A DNA stretch of 64,000 nucleotides from Seiridium cupressi. Taxonomy: Eukaryota > Ascomycota > Sordariomycetes > Amphisphaeriales > Sporocadaceae. This document shows, in pieces, positions 10,714 through 21,782 of this stretch (the first letter of the stretch is position 1; every line of letters starts with the position of its first letter). The stretch is from the NCBI GenBank assembly GCA_036674765.1, contig JARVKI010000015.1:310001-374000 (forward strand), in the 5' to 3' direction. The notes beneath the pieces were generated by a model. The model had not been told where the DNA came from, searched no databases, and saw nothing but the letters and a program-made list of their open reading frames with translations. A program made the position numbers and the translations under genes.

Positions 10714-11998
10714 TTATTTGAATTCGGGTCTTAGGCCAAACATCTTGTTGAGCCATTCTCCTCCCGATCCCTCGTTGTATTGGCGCCAGTCATATATTCT
10801 ATGGAGACAGCTACCGTTGAGAGCGCTGGGTGAGAAGAGCCCACTGATTTCGCCAGTACCAATTTCGCCATGGCGTGCTTCAATAAAGACTTCAAACTGA
10901 TGCGGAAAGATCAGTAACACATCACGATGCTATAATTGTGTCACAACTTACATCTTTGGGAAGATGACCAGGCAGAGGTGGCTTTGGCCGCTCGTCTCTG
11001 GGGTTTGAGTGTGTGGAGAAAGTGAAATGAGGCGTTTGTTGATATGTCCATTTATCATCCTGTGAAGATGTCAATTTTCCGTAAGAAACGACCTGTGGCA
11101 TATATATGCTTACAATGATCTCCTTATAGCCTTTCCTAATCACTTCATCGTGGATTGCCTCGCTCTCGTCGATGAACTCAGCCTCCATATTGCCATACAT
11201 GCTGCCAAACTCGGCGACAACAGCCTCCTCAAAATCACGATTTTCGAGACCGACGTTTCTTATTTTCGACCGCACACTTTCCACGCCACGAGCTGTTATA
11301 AATGGCGCTGCGGGCGAGCGTAGATACTGCCCTATTCCAGCAAGATTTGGCGAGGAAAGGAGGCACGTGCCGTGGTGCAGCGACCGTAGTCTTGTTAGCT
11401 TATAGGCAGATCCGGATATCTTATAAGTTTCCTGAGCAGACTCTCCCGGGACATCTAGGACGATGTCGTGTCTCTCATTGACGCGGGTCGTGTCCACACC
11501 GAGACTTTGCAGGGCCCGTACCACCATCTCGGCATGCTTGTCTCGATCAAACATGGCCGGTGGACAGATCACGCTGTAGTTGACATTGCCCTCATCATGG
11601 AAGACGGTGCCGCCGCCAGAGCGCCGTCTCACGAGCCAGACATCATCCTTGAGTGAGCCTGTAACATCTCGGATTTTCTGTCCAGCGAGCAGATTCAGTT
11701 GCTCGAACGATGAAGGACGGTTCACTAAGCCAAGGTTGACTTCCAGCCAGGGATTCTGATTTCGGCCAATGACTACACAGGGGCGATTGGTGTACAAGAA
11801 GAGCACGGTGGACTCTGGGGCCGACTTCTGAAGGAGGAAGTGCTCAATGGAAAGATTGAGCCACGGATCCCGGCTGCGTGAGATGTACACCTGTACTTTA
11901 TTCGAAGGATGCGAGACGGCTTCTGAGAAACATCGGACGCTTGAGAACCTGTGCAGCTGGATGCGACTTCTGCCGAGAGGTCGGCTCCACGAAGCCAT
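10714..11998 (-). CDS. Mitochondrial lipoate-protein ligase A-like protein
   Basis: Three exons (11998-11114, 11059-10952, 10896-10714) joined by phase-0 introns of 54 and 55 nt (GTAAGC, GTAAGT donors) give 391 residues. The product belongs to the biotin/lipoate ligase fold family (LplA; Lip3/LIPT1-like in eukaryotes), which attaches or transfers lipoyl groups to 2-oxoacid dehydrogenase and glycine cleavage proteins in mitochondria. Visible marks are DPWLNLSIEHFLL (44-56), the VVIGRNQNPWLE segment (75-86), the ligase signature RRRSGGGTVFHD (124-135), N-Y-S-V shortly after, and the YKISGSAYK lysine motif. The spliced C-terminal part has WTYQQTPHFTF, typical of the accessory domain. The start at 11998 follows a plausible short targeting sequence; an in-frame extension up to 12232 exists but looks non-conserved. 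Whether it acts as ligase or lipoyl transferase cannot be told. Confidence 0.87.
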
Positions 11999-12825
11999 AG
12001 GTTCATTCCTCGATAGCTCAAGCCTGCCAGGAATGCAGCTTACATGAACGAGGCTGAGGAAGAGAGGAAGTTTTTGCAGCCTTGCATTGATTACAATCCT
12101 TACCCCTGGCCGGGTCAGCAACAGTAAGCCCCACTGCGGAAAGCCAGTAAGTGGCACGACTGCGGAATCAGACCCGTGCCGTGTGACACCTCCATTGCGA
12201 TCACTGGCAGCACTCCGTATCTCGGAGTGCAACGCATCATCAATTCACAAGAGACTTAACTTGGAGATGGTAGAGCTCACGTCGCATTGTCTACCGCAGG
12301 ATGTACCAATCTGAGGGAAGTAGCTCGACCTAAAGATTCAGTAGCCGCACGAGCAAATACAGATTTTCGTGCAGCTCCATGACGTGGGATCCTGAATGCT
12401 AGCAAGTTGGTAGGTGGGATAACAAGTTGCTGGGTGGAAGAAGACCACTTGGTGCTAGATGCTGGACATGAGCATAGCATGCACAGTATAATAAAATAAG
12501 ATGGCATGGAATACTAAGCTCTGACACTTCACGGGGTTTTGTCTGTTTTGGTTGCACGCTGTATAACTAAGCAGCGTCTGGATGCTCTTGCGATACAGCG
12601 GCCGGATGGGCTGTTCTTAGTGGATTCGAACCAATCACAGGCTCCAATGTAGCTGACAGTAACCCTGCCGCAAAAAAATTAATGGGCGATGGAAAAGCTG
12701 CTATTTGACTCACGGTGAGCGAGTTCGGGCACAAAATAATAAAAGCGACCAGTTCTACGGATGCGAAACGTCGACGCATCTCTACCCACCACAGTCCAAT
12801 TGCTATTCTCAATACTGCCATCAAC
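11999..12825. other. Divergent promoter region, lipoate ligase / chorismate synthase
   Basis: The two genes are transcribed away from each other, so this 0.8 kb should hold both promoters and 5' UTRs. An in-frame upstream extension of the ligase frame reaches 12232 but looks like untranslated leader. No other gene is seen. Confidence 0.45.
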
Positions 12826-14138
12826 ATGTCGACATTCGGCCAGCATTTCAAAGTCACCACGTATGTACCACAATTGGCTCAAATTGTTTCGTTCCACTTA
12901 CCGCCGTGCTCGTATCGACTAACTCCCGTCTTGTCAGTTACGGCGAATCGCACTGCCGTTCAGTGGGCTGCATTATCGATGGCTGCCCTCCTGGCATGGA
13001 GCTCACCGAGGCAGATATTCAGCCTCAGATGACGAGAAGACGACCGGGACAGTCCGCGATCACGACCCCGAGGAACGAGAAGGACCGGGTGCAAATCCAA
13101 TCGGGTACCGAGTTTGGCGTGACACTGGGCACACCCATCGGCCTTATGGTCATGAACGAGGACCAGAGGCCGAAAGATTATGGCAACAGCACAATGGACC
13201 TCTACCCCCGACCTAGCCATGCCGACTGGACCTACCTCGAGAAGTACGGCGTCAAGGCGAGCAGTGGTGGTGGCAGGAGTTCGGCAAGAGAGACAATCGG
13301 TCGAGTTGCGGCTGGTGCAGTGGCCGAGAAGTACCTCAAGGTGGCACACGGAATTGAGATTACCGCCTTCACCTCGTCAGTGGGCGCAGTACACATGTTC
13401 CCACCTACACCAGAGGCACCTACGCCTAGTCAAAACCCCGATTTCTTGAAGCTCCTCGAGACCATTGACCGGGAGACCGTGGACCAGTTCTTGCCCGTCA
13501 GATGCCCCGACGAGAAAGCGACGAGAAGGATGGAAGAGTACATTGCGGATTTTAGGGACAGGCAGGACAGTATTGGTGGGACTGTGACCTGTGTCATCAA
13601 GAACGTACCCAGCGGTTTGGGCGAGCCCTGCTTCGACAAGCTGGAAGCCACTCTAGCGCACGCTATGCTGAGCATACCAGCCACGAAGGGATTTGAGTTT
13701 GGCTCCGGGTTCGGTGGCTGCGAGCTCCCCGGCTCAATCCACAACGACCCCTTCATTAGAGCACCAGAGACGGCTTCCAACACTGGTCTGCCCCGATCTA
13801 AGCTTGCGACCAAGACGAACAATTCGGGTGGTGTTCAAGGTGGAATTACCAATGGCGCCCCTATCTACTTCCGTGTTGCATTCAAGCCGGCCGCGACGAT
13901 TGGGCAATCGCAAACAACGGCGACCTATGATGGTTCGGAGGAGGGTATTCTGGCTGCTAAGGGAAGACACGATCCCTGCGTGGTACCCAGAGCTGTGCCC
14001 ATTGTGGAATCCATGTCGGCATTGGTGATCATGGATGCGCTGATGTCGCAGATGGCTCGAATCGGAGCGAGAAGTCATCTTCCTCCGCTCAAGCGAACAG
14101 TCCCACCGTCAAGTAATGGAGTTTCGAGTGATATTTAA
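12826..14138 (+). CDS. ARO2: Chorismate synthase
   Basis: Two exons (12826-12860, 12938-14138) with a 77-nt phase-2 intron (GTATGT donor, CTAAC branch) give 411 residues. The enzyme converts 5-enolpyruvylshikimate-3-phosphate to chorismate, the last shikimate step, using reduced FMN. The junction restores TTYGESHC at residues 11-18, the diagnostic N-terminus. The three family signatures are present: [14 protein letters not shown] near the start, [20 protein letters not shown] in the first third, and [19 protein letters not shown] near the C-terminus. The [13 protein letters not shown] segment of the substrate/FMN site is also clear. Length is close to other fungal enzymes, with a short Ser/Pro tail. 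Fungal forms usually carry an associated flavin reductase activity; this is family knowledge. Very confident. Confidence 0.97.
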
Positions 14139-15364
14139 AATGGGGAAATGGTGTCTTTTTTAGCGCTTTTCAACAAAACAATGATAAAAGAGTAACATTA
14201 AATAATCAATATTTCTATCTTCTGCTGTAAACCTGACCATGAAATAATGCAGGACGACATCGGCCCGATTTATACTTGTCACTCGAGCCCAATACTTTTC
14301 TAAATGGGAATTATCAAAGTCATTTCTACTAGCTTTAAAGGCTATAGGATTTGACGGGCAACCGACAAGGAACAGCGCAAGTCTATGGCTATCAAATACC
14401 TTTAACCGAAAAGTCAGGCTTCTAGTGGTGGACTGAAAATCGTATCAACACCTCACCAGAAGTTCTGCTGCAGCCTCAAGAAGATCACTTGGCGCAAGCT
14501 ATTGATGGAGCCTTCCCCATCCTCCACCATATTTCATGATCTTCTTTAGTTCAGGAAAGCACTCCAATACTTTGATCCCAAATCATCAATAAAGTCTTCG
14601 GCTGGGTTACATGATAAGTGTTCGTCATGATAATCTAATATGATTATTCCACAGTAATTCCAAAGATTTTTCGTTATTTTTTATAGCTATATATTTAACA
14701 TTCTTTTAATAATACCAAATTTCGAGACGTTACGCAAAGTCCTTTGGCAATGTGAGACAGTCCATGTTAAAACTCTTGATTGGGTTGCTAGTGTTCAATG
14801 GGTACGAGGATTTGGCCATACACGTCGACTTATACAGTTCCCCTCTGGTAATACGTAAGGGCAAATAAGTGTATAGTTCACTTACCAAGGATTGATGTGA
14901 CCGCTGGAGACAGCAGCAACTGGCTAGTTTAACCATGTGCTCGAGCATTCCCCCAGAAGTGGCGTCCACGAGCAAGTCAATGCGGAAGCGGACTGGTTAA
15001 GCGGACTGAAATAATGTGAATTCAACTTGATTGCAAAATGTGGTGACTTTGAAGCCAATTTCAGGATATTTATTAATTTATAATTATTTGAATGGGTCGT
15101 AAATGGTATCGAAAAATCGCAAACCCAGAACGATGAATAATGAACTTTTGAAACGCAGTGTCATGAACAGTATCCAGGCATTTTCCAACCCAAGACGCCA
15201 TGATTCCCACCTCAGGCCCCGCGGGTATAGATGCTGGTTTAACAAGTTAAGAATAATAAAACAATTCCTCCACCCACAACCCCGAACGGCTATTGACCAG
15301 GAAGCTTTGATCTGCACATCAAGTGTCACGGTCATGTGACGCGGTTTCCCCACACTGACTATAT
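14139..15364. other. AT-rich intergenic region
   Basis: This stretch is rich in A and T runs, most clearly around 14,640-14,720 and 15,060-15,110. It holds only short frames without domains. It contains the 3' end of the ARO2 transcript. The composition could reflect an old, mutated repeat, but no repeat structure is visible within it. Confidence 0.4.
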
Positions 15365-15454
15365 GGTTCGTGCGTTATATATATGAGATAGTATAGAGAG
15401 CGTGGAGGAAGGTTGCTTCCTCAGCGCAACAAGAAGTAATATTCACACCCTTAC
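15365..15454 (-). repeat. Introner-like repeat, copy A (about 90 bp)
   Basis: On the minus strand the repeat begins GTAAGGGTGTG, which reads as a 5' splice site, and runs toward CGCACGAACC followed by ATATAG. Copy B at 21519-21609 has the same length within one base and matches over the whole span, strongest in the cores TTGTTGCGCTGAGGAAG and CGCTCTCTAT. A perfect 7-bp stem (gaggaag / cttcctc, 4-base loop) lies at about 15403-15420. This copy sits just 3' of the stop codon of the MFS exporter gene, so if it is spliced it would be a 3' UTR intron. Splicing is inferred, the repeat is directly visible. Confidence 0.75.
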
Positions 15455-15462
15455 ATCAGGTC

Positions 15463-17455
15463 TCATGCTTGTCCTCGGGACTTTTTCTGCTGTGCTCTCG
15501 GTACGTTGGAAAGAGCAGCATGATCGGGGGCCTCGGTTTTCTCTGCTACACCATTGGCGCCATTAGCACCGTTCACAGCCATGTCGCTGCTATCAGTGGC
15601 TTCATCGTCTCTGGCTGGGACTGCGTGGGTTGGGGCGAAGTGGCTCTTTGCCCTGATCTTGTGCCCGTACTTATAGAAGATGATTGGAATCGGGACCAGC
15701 ACCGCAGCCACGCAACCCAACAGTGTCGAAGCCCAGTTGATGCCCATCCCATTGAACATGTAGGTTGCAAACAGTGGGAACCCAGCACCACAAAGCGATC
15801 GAAGGAACGTATTGCCAGCGATGGCGGACGCCGCAAACATTAGGTAGGCATCTACGAGGTAGTTGAGGGCTTGGAGGAAGATTGCCATGAGACCGAAGCC
15901 AGTCATTAGACCTGAGGCTGCCGGGACGATCCAGTGCACATCCGCTCGGTACCCACTCCAGCCGAACCAGAAGATACCGCATGTGAAGGAAACACCGCCG
16001 GCGATAACGAAGGGAAGACGCCACTCGGGAATGGGTACACCATTATTCGCAGCAAGCTTCCGCTGGTATCTGGGTTGATCCAGCAAGACCAGGGTGCCGG
16101 CAATGAGCTGACCGATGATCATGCCGAAGAATGCGAGACCAGACTCGCCAGAGTTGAAGTGATGGACACCCTGAAAAACAAATGGATAAGCGGTCAGAAA
16201 AAGATATAGCAGTCCGTAGATGAAAGCCATATAAACCGAAAGGAGTGTAACAATAGGTTCCAAAAACAAGAGACGCATCGGTCGTGTGAAGTTCTTCTGG
16301 ACAAGCTCCATGAGGTCCACTTCAATTTCTTCTTGCTTTGCGTGGACACCCCAGTTCTGGGTCCTGCGTCGGATTTCTGCGGCTTTCTCGATAAGAATCA
16401 CGGGAGGGTATGTCTCCCTCAGGAAGAGTAGATCGAGAGCGAAAGCGACCCAGCCCATGATAGATGTGATATACATGGTCCAGCGCCAGCCAAGATAGCT
16501 TCTAACAATGTAGCCGCCGACAAAGGGCGCCAGAAGTGGGCCCGTGAATACGGCCATGGAAAATATCGTGATAGCAGCACCACGCGTTGCGTTGTTGTAC
16601 ATATCAGAAAACACGGCGGCGACCACAGCCAGGGGGCAAGCGCCGAAGAAGCCGGCGAAGAATCGACAGATCAAGAGAGTTTGTAAATCCTTGGCTGTCG
16701 CACAGGCAATGGTGAAGACAGAGAAACCAAACATAGACACCACGATAGGTAATCGTCGGCCCTTCAACTCGGATAGCGGAGCCCAGAATGTTGGTCCAGT
16801 GGCAAAACCCAGCACGTACAATGACACTCCGAGAATTCCTACTTCTGAGCTGACGCCGAATTCAGCAGCGACGTATGCAGTAGCGGCTGAGAAGATGGAC
16901 GAGGTAAAGGCGGATGTCATGGTTGTATAGCCAAGCATGGCGGATGTGAGTATCCTATTCGGGAATAATTAGCATGTAATTGTAATGCATGGAGCAGGAT
17001 CTATACTAAACTCACTTCCTCTTGGTGGTCCAGTTCTGGGCATGATACGGATCGTCGGGCCCATCAAATTCAACGACATAATCTTCCTGCTCCGGTAAGG
17101 GCGGCGGGAATGGCTTGCCGGCACCAAAGTTCGGCAAGGGTTTTGTGGAATGGCGGCTGCGGAGACTCCGTCCAATCGTCTCACTGTGTTGACTCCGGGC
17201 CGTGTGTATTCGGCTCAGCTCCGTGGGGTGTCTCTCGAGGTCGCGTTGTGTCGGTACTCGGCTCATCCCTACTGTGCGCTGCCTTGAAACACCGCCTTCG
17301 CTCGAAGATGTTGAGACCGAGGAATTGGTGACGACGCGCTCGATTTCATGGCTTGGTCGCTGAACGGGTTTCGCTGGACTCTCATGATGATTCTGCCATT
17401 TCGCATCCTCCTCGGCCCGCATGAGCTCGCGGTCGACCTCGTCCATGTTCACCAT
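15463..17455 (-). CDS. MFS drug/polyamine exporter, DHA1 type
   Basis: Two exons (17455-17016, 16954-15463), joined by a 61-nt phase-2 intron, give 643 residues. After a hydrophilic, Ser/Arg-rich cytosolic N-terminus of about 145 residues comes the NWTTKRK junction that precedes TM1 in FLU1/polyamine-type fungal exporters. About 12 TM segments follow, with motif A-like SELKGRRLPIVVS between TM2 and TM3, and the FTGPLLAPFVGGY segment of motif C in TM5. A hydrophilic loop separates the halves. The C-terminal tail is Ala/Asn/Gly rich with repeats of NGAN. The family uses the proton gradient to export drugs, polyamines or small metabolites at the plasma membrane. The start was set at the first ATG; other ATGs lie 3 and 11 codons in. 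Substrate is unknown; nearness to a decayed PKS makes metabolite export conceivable, not shown. Confidence 0.88.
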
Positions 17456-18980
17456 TGTGTCCGACGGCACGTCCCGGGCCCGGCGCAAAGGGAAGAAACT
17501 CCAATGAAGGTATCGTGAGAACTACGTCACAGGCACCGTAAACTCGCTGCGTTACAAAGATACGGACCAATTAGGTAGAAAGGGGATGTTATCAATAAAA
17601 GCAACAATGACGGTTGCAATAGCTATCACGTCAACAGCAGCCGATTAGAGCGAGAGCTTGCAAGCAGAGAGGAAGGTGGGCGTGGCTCATCGTTTTTAAC
17701 TTTTTGTCTTTTTCTCACCAGGGGGGGGAACTAGCTCCTTAATGAGTGCTGAGCGGGTTTGGAGTCACGGATGGAGCTCGACGGCGCGGTAACACGAGAG
17801 TGGATTCCGTTCCTAGCAAGACCAGGGGTATTGGTAATTGGGCGGGAGTTAGGATTTTGCCTTGATTAGATCCTCGGCCTGCTTCCATACCAGATGTCGG
17901 ACTGGAGATTTTGAAAAGCCCAATTCGGACCTGGATGGGTGCTCATGACTTTGCACAACAGCGGAACTGCCAATGACGGACGTGAGCTGTCAGTAGGTGA
18001 CTTACAAAGCGCGAGATGACGGCGTTCCCGCGTTGGCCTGCGGTTTGACATGTGGCGGGGCTATTACAGGGGGCGGGCGATCTGGTCGGGACTCGGAGTG
18101 GCGCGGGCTTGCCGCGTCGTACCTGGCCCCAACTGTCTGGCAGTCTGGTTGGTCGAAAATTTTCTTTCTACAGTGAGGTTCACGCCTGGGGGTGGAGAAT
18201 CCAGCGTCCGGGTGATGAAGCAACCCACTATCGGTCAAGCTGTAGGGGCGAAGACCGATCAAAGCGCTGCCCCGGCGGTTGTTTACGGCTTGAAAGCCGC
18301 CGCAATGTACAATTCCGGCGGTGGGTTTAGAAATTGGTGGAAAGCTCGATTGCCGCCCAATGGACACCTGAAGCTGAAAACTGCCAGGGTTTGTTATCTA
18401 GATGCTTCTGGTATGTATCTGTGTTCGACGTGGTGACGAGTAGCAGTCACACATGCTTCTGTGGACATGGATTGATGCGTGCTGTAGTCATGCTTTAGAA
18501 GTCGAACTTCGTATAGCCAAGTGCTACCTACAATTAGATCTCGCGTGCCGAATCTGATTAGTAACGTTCAACGGGAAAGATCTTAGCTCCGTCTCTGGCC
18601 CCCGGGCAGAGCTGGGATGCGGCAGATGCTCCGGTAAGTCTAGACTACCTAGACTAGAGACCGATCTCCTGGGAAGCATTAATCAGCAGCGCCTTGCAGC
18701 TGGCAGTTGTCTGATTTTGGTGGAGAGCACCATGACTAACTAGCCATTACCCAATGCGGATATATTCATGATATACTCTTACGTGATCGCACTTGCCTTG
18801 ATGCGTTTCACACTTGATGACGATATTTGGAACACGCTCCAAGTATACCCACGCATCCCGACGGCCGGTTCACCATGGCTTAATTCGACTCCAGATCCAT
18901 GAATCTGATTGATGGTGATGAAATTTGAAGATTGCAGGTGATCAATGTCTTATTTCTATGTTTATATTGGCACAAATCGC
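17456..18980. other. Gap between two MFS genes, no gene recognised
   Basis: Both flanking genes are on the minus strand, so this holds the promoter of the exporter and the terminator of the transporter upstream. There are GC-rich frames at 18,050-18,436 without recognisable domains. A run of nine G near 17,720 is the only low-complexity feature. Confidence 0.4.
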
Positions 18981-20660
18981 TCACCGCTTGACGCCCCAGC
19001 CGTTTTCGAGCAGGCTCGTAGATTGTTCAAGAGTCAGACCACTCGTCTCGGGGTATATCATCCATATCGCTACCCAGCCAACAGCACATACGGCGGCATA
19101 GAGGACGAAAGTCCAGGTCGGCGTTAGGGCATCCATCAATGGTAGGAACGTCAAGCCCACAATGAAGTTGGCCGACCAGTTTGTCGCTGTAGCGATGCCA
19201 CTGCCCAAGGAGCGCACGCTCAGGGGGAACAGTTCGCTTTGCATCCACGGAACTACACCCAGTCCGATTGCATATGATGCGACGTAGGCTGTTATGCTAA
19301 CCACGATGATGGTAGCCGCCGCCTGTTGTGATGGTGCGGTCGGCTCAGGGGTAGAGCTAGGAGTGCCAGAGGATGGCGGCAATGTGACAGATTTGAATCC
19401 GAAGCCACATAGCACAAGGCCTATCATCATGAAAGGGATGGAGTACAGCAGAATACGCCGACGGCCTACACGGTCAATGAGGACCAGCGCCGCTACGGTG
19501 AAAATGAAATTAGTCGCGGCGACGGTGAGTGAAGTGAGCGTCGGCTCGGAGAAGCCAAGGAGCATGAAAATGGTTGCTGAGAAATACATCAACGAGTTCT
19601 ACTCCTGTCAGTCATATTTCCGGTAGAGCATATATGAACCACTTACAAAGCCACAGAATTGCTGCAGACCCTGGAGAAGGCATGCGATGATGAGAGCACG
19701 GCGATGTTTCGGTATAGTGACTAGCTCCCGCATTCCAAGAAGCCAACTTTGGTCTTGTTTTCCGCCGCTGATGAGCAGCCTGCTCTGCTCCTCTTCTCGG
19801 ACCTCTGTCTGAATGTCCGTCAAGACGGACTTGACGGCACTGCTCTTTGATGAACTAGATCCCAGCGTTTTCTGTATGACTTGCCGAGCAGTTGCCGACT
19901 TTCCAGCTTTGACCAGCCATCTTGGTGTTTCGGGCATGAAGAGGAGAAGCACACATTGTAGACCAGCAGGGACAGCGCCGAGTCCGACAATCCATCTCCA
20001 GCCGGTCACCGGGTCGATAAATTCGGTTAAAATCCAGCCCATTACATATGCGACCACTTGGCCAAACGTGACAGCCAAATTGTTCATGGTGATAAGCCGA
20101 CCCCGGTGAGCAGCGGGTGCAAGCTCGGCAATGTACATGGGTGTAATAAAGCTGGCCGCGCCAACTCCAGCTCCGACAATAGCCCTCCCTAAGACCATCG
20201 AAGACACAGTATAGCTTCCAGCCTGTGTGACCGCTCCGATTACGAATAGCACATCGGCAAGCAATATTACAGGCTTCCGACCAAAGGCATCGGCGAGGAT
20301 CGAGGATATCGGGGAGGCTATGAGGGCAAAGAGTGCTGTCGAGGACGTGATGACAGACTTATCGAACGACGTAAGCTCTTTGTTGGAAAGTGAGGTGCCT
20401 ATGGAGACCAGTGTTGAAGAGATTACGCCGGTGTCATCTGTACGTGACATTAGCACACATTTACGCATTGCAGGCTGACCAACTTGGCACGAGAACTTAC
20501 ATCCAAACAAAAGTCCACTGATACCGGCAGAGAGTACCAGGAGCCACATGAAAGCACCTATACCGGTGTTGCGGGCCTCAATCGGAGCACCCGGGCTGTC
20601 ATGGTGCTCATCTCGGTCTTCGTGATCGGTGATCAGCGGTGCGTTGGGTGATTCGTCCAT
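18981..20660 (-). CDS. MFS sugar / myo-inositol-type transporter
   Basis: Three exons (20660-20501, 20437-19647, 19598-18981) give 522 residues, with introns of 63 nt (phase 1) and 48 nt (phase 0). The first junction restores LLFGYDTGVISS in TM1, and the second restores LQQFCGFNSLMYFSA in TM7; both are landmarks of the sugar porter family. Further marks are ADAFGRKPVILL, RGRLITMNNLAVTFGQ, the PETPRWL motif after TM6, DRVGRRR after TM8, and YPETSGLTLE at the end of TM12. The TM1 exit (GVISSTLVSIGTSL) and the overall pattern are closest to the ITR myo-inositol transporter branch. Proton-coupled import at the plasma membrane is the family role. A short hydrophilic N-terminus rich in Asp/His precedes TM1. 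Substrate remains an inference. Confidence 0.9.
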
Positions 20661-21150
20661 TCTCGTCTACGTTCCGGTACTGAATTACCTGATGTCATAG
20701 ATCGACAGCATCGATGTTCGTCGGTTTGTCGCTACCTCGGAAATATTGAAGATAGTTGTTGCAGTGGTGAAGTTACGCACGGAGTTAGGACGTTAAGAGG
20801 TGCATGTGAGCTAAAGTAGGGGCTTCTGCAGCCCTGGCTGATGACCCCTGACCCCTAGCATTAGTGCAGCAGTAGCCCGACGTCTTGGTATGTACTTGAC
20901 ACATGACTAATGGGTGCAGGGATCAACTGTCGCACAACCAATGAGAAGCTTGTACAATTACAACACTATGTACTATAGGTATACCCTACATGTAGTTAGT
21001 GACGGAACAGCTCTGAATGATCACGTACATACTGATCACTCATTGCCACTCTTGAAAGCTAACAAAATTCACAAAAATAGTTTTTGCCGATTCTTCCATG
21101 TCATTCTTCTCTTGTGGAGGTTCAATATCGAGGGTGTTATGCATTATTTA
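20661..21150. other. Promoter side of the inositol-type transporter
   Basis: This is the upstream region of the minus-strand transporter gene and the downstream side of the thioesterase remnant. I see no coding frame with recognisable features. Confidence 0.4.
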
Positions 21151-21782
21151 TTATCTACCCTCTTGTACCGTTTGAACGACGAAATCGTTGATTCTATCTT
21201 GCAATACCCTCAAGTTCCTCATCCGTTTCGTTTCGATGCTGTCTATCCACTTTTTATCCGCAGGCCGAGTAGTGTTGAAAAAGCCGCCGGGCTCTAGCAG
21301 ATCAACCTGCAATAAAGTACGTCTACCGGCCTTGGCGACATACTTAGAAACGGCCATGGCGAAGAGGAGCTTCTTAAGCCTTTCTGCGTGTTCGCACTGT
21401 CCAAAAAGCTCTAGAGTCCTCCACAGCGGCTCCAGGCTTGACGTCTGATAGGCAGTCACGTATATCCACTTCTTGTCCCAGGTTGAGACACATGAACGCG
21501 TCTCGTATGCCTTGTCACGGTCCGTGCGCTATGTATATAAGATAGAATAGAGAGCGAAGGGGAAGTAACCTTCCTCAGCGCAACAACAGCTTATAATCCA
21601 CACCCTTACATGCCTGTAGCGGCTTGATCCCGCGGCGGAACGAGATATCGACGCCCGCCAACATCAAAGCACCATGGCGGCGACTAAGCGCATGGGCAAA
21701 GTGCCGAGTGAGAAGCTCTGCGCGGCTGACATCCAAGTCCATGAGATACGTGCTGTTTGACTTGTGGATAATGATATCATAC
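21151..21782 (-). pseudogene. THEM6-like acyl-CoA thioesterase, 5'-truncated remnant
   Basis: Two exon-like pieces (21782-21614, 21510-21151) encode the middle and C-terminal parts of the hotdog-fold THEM6-like thioesterase family found in many fungal secondary-metabolite clusters. The first piece has YDIIIHKSNSTYLMDLDVSR (family pattern: hot-dog entry with N-S-x-Y-x-x-D-L-D) and the FRRGIKPLQ strand. The second has STWDKKWIYV, LELFGQCEHAERLKKLLFAMA and VSKYVAKAGRRT, all typical. The usual N-terminal ~90 residues are not found upstream in a sensible frame, and no clear start is seen; the region above 21782 has mismatching frames. So I call it a probable pseudogene, though an undetected 5' exon is possible. 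The intervening 103 bases contain repeat copy B and can be removed as a GC-AG intron without changing frame. Confidence 0.6.
21507..21615 (-). repeat. Introner-like repeat, copy B, with 6-bp flanking direct repeats
   Basis: Copy B (core 21519-21609) starts GTAAGGGTGTG on the minus strand, like copy A at 15365-15454, and carries a nearly perfect hairpin (ggggaag / cttcctc) at about 21558-21575. The hexamer atgcct (AGGCAT on the minus strand) occurs at 21507-21512 and 21610-21615, exactly bracketing the insertion. Cutting after CAG at 21614 and rejoining at GCA at 21510 (intron 21511-21613, GC...AG ends) restores KPLQAYE in frame with the thioesterase family pattern. Use of the GT at 21609 would need an acceptor that is not available in the right phase. 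Confidence 0.7.

Noticed and set aside
12625..12665. A GGATTCGAACC string, like the T-arm of a minus-strand tRNA.
   Set aside because: The flanking bases do not form a 5-bp T stem, and no acceptor, D or anticodon arm can be built around it.
18050..18436. A 128-codon plus-strand frame between the two MFS genes.
   Set aside because: There is no domain, composition is Gly/Arg/Trp rich as expected from GC-rich non-coding DNA, and no splice pattern extends it.
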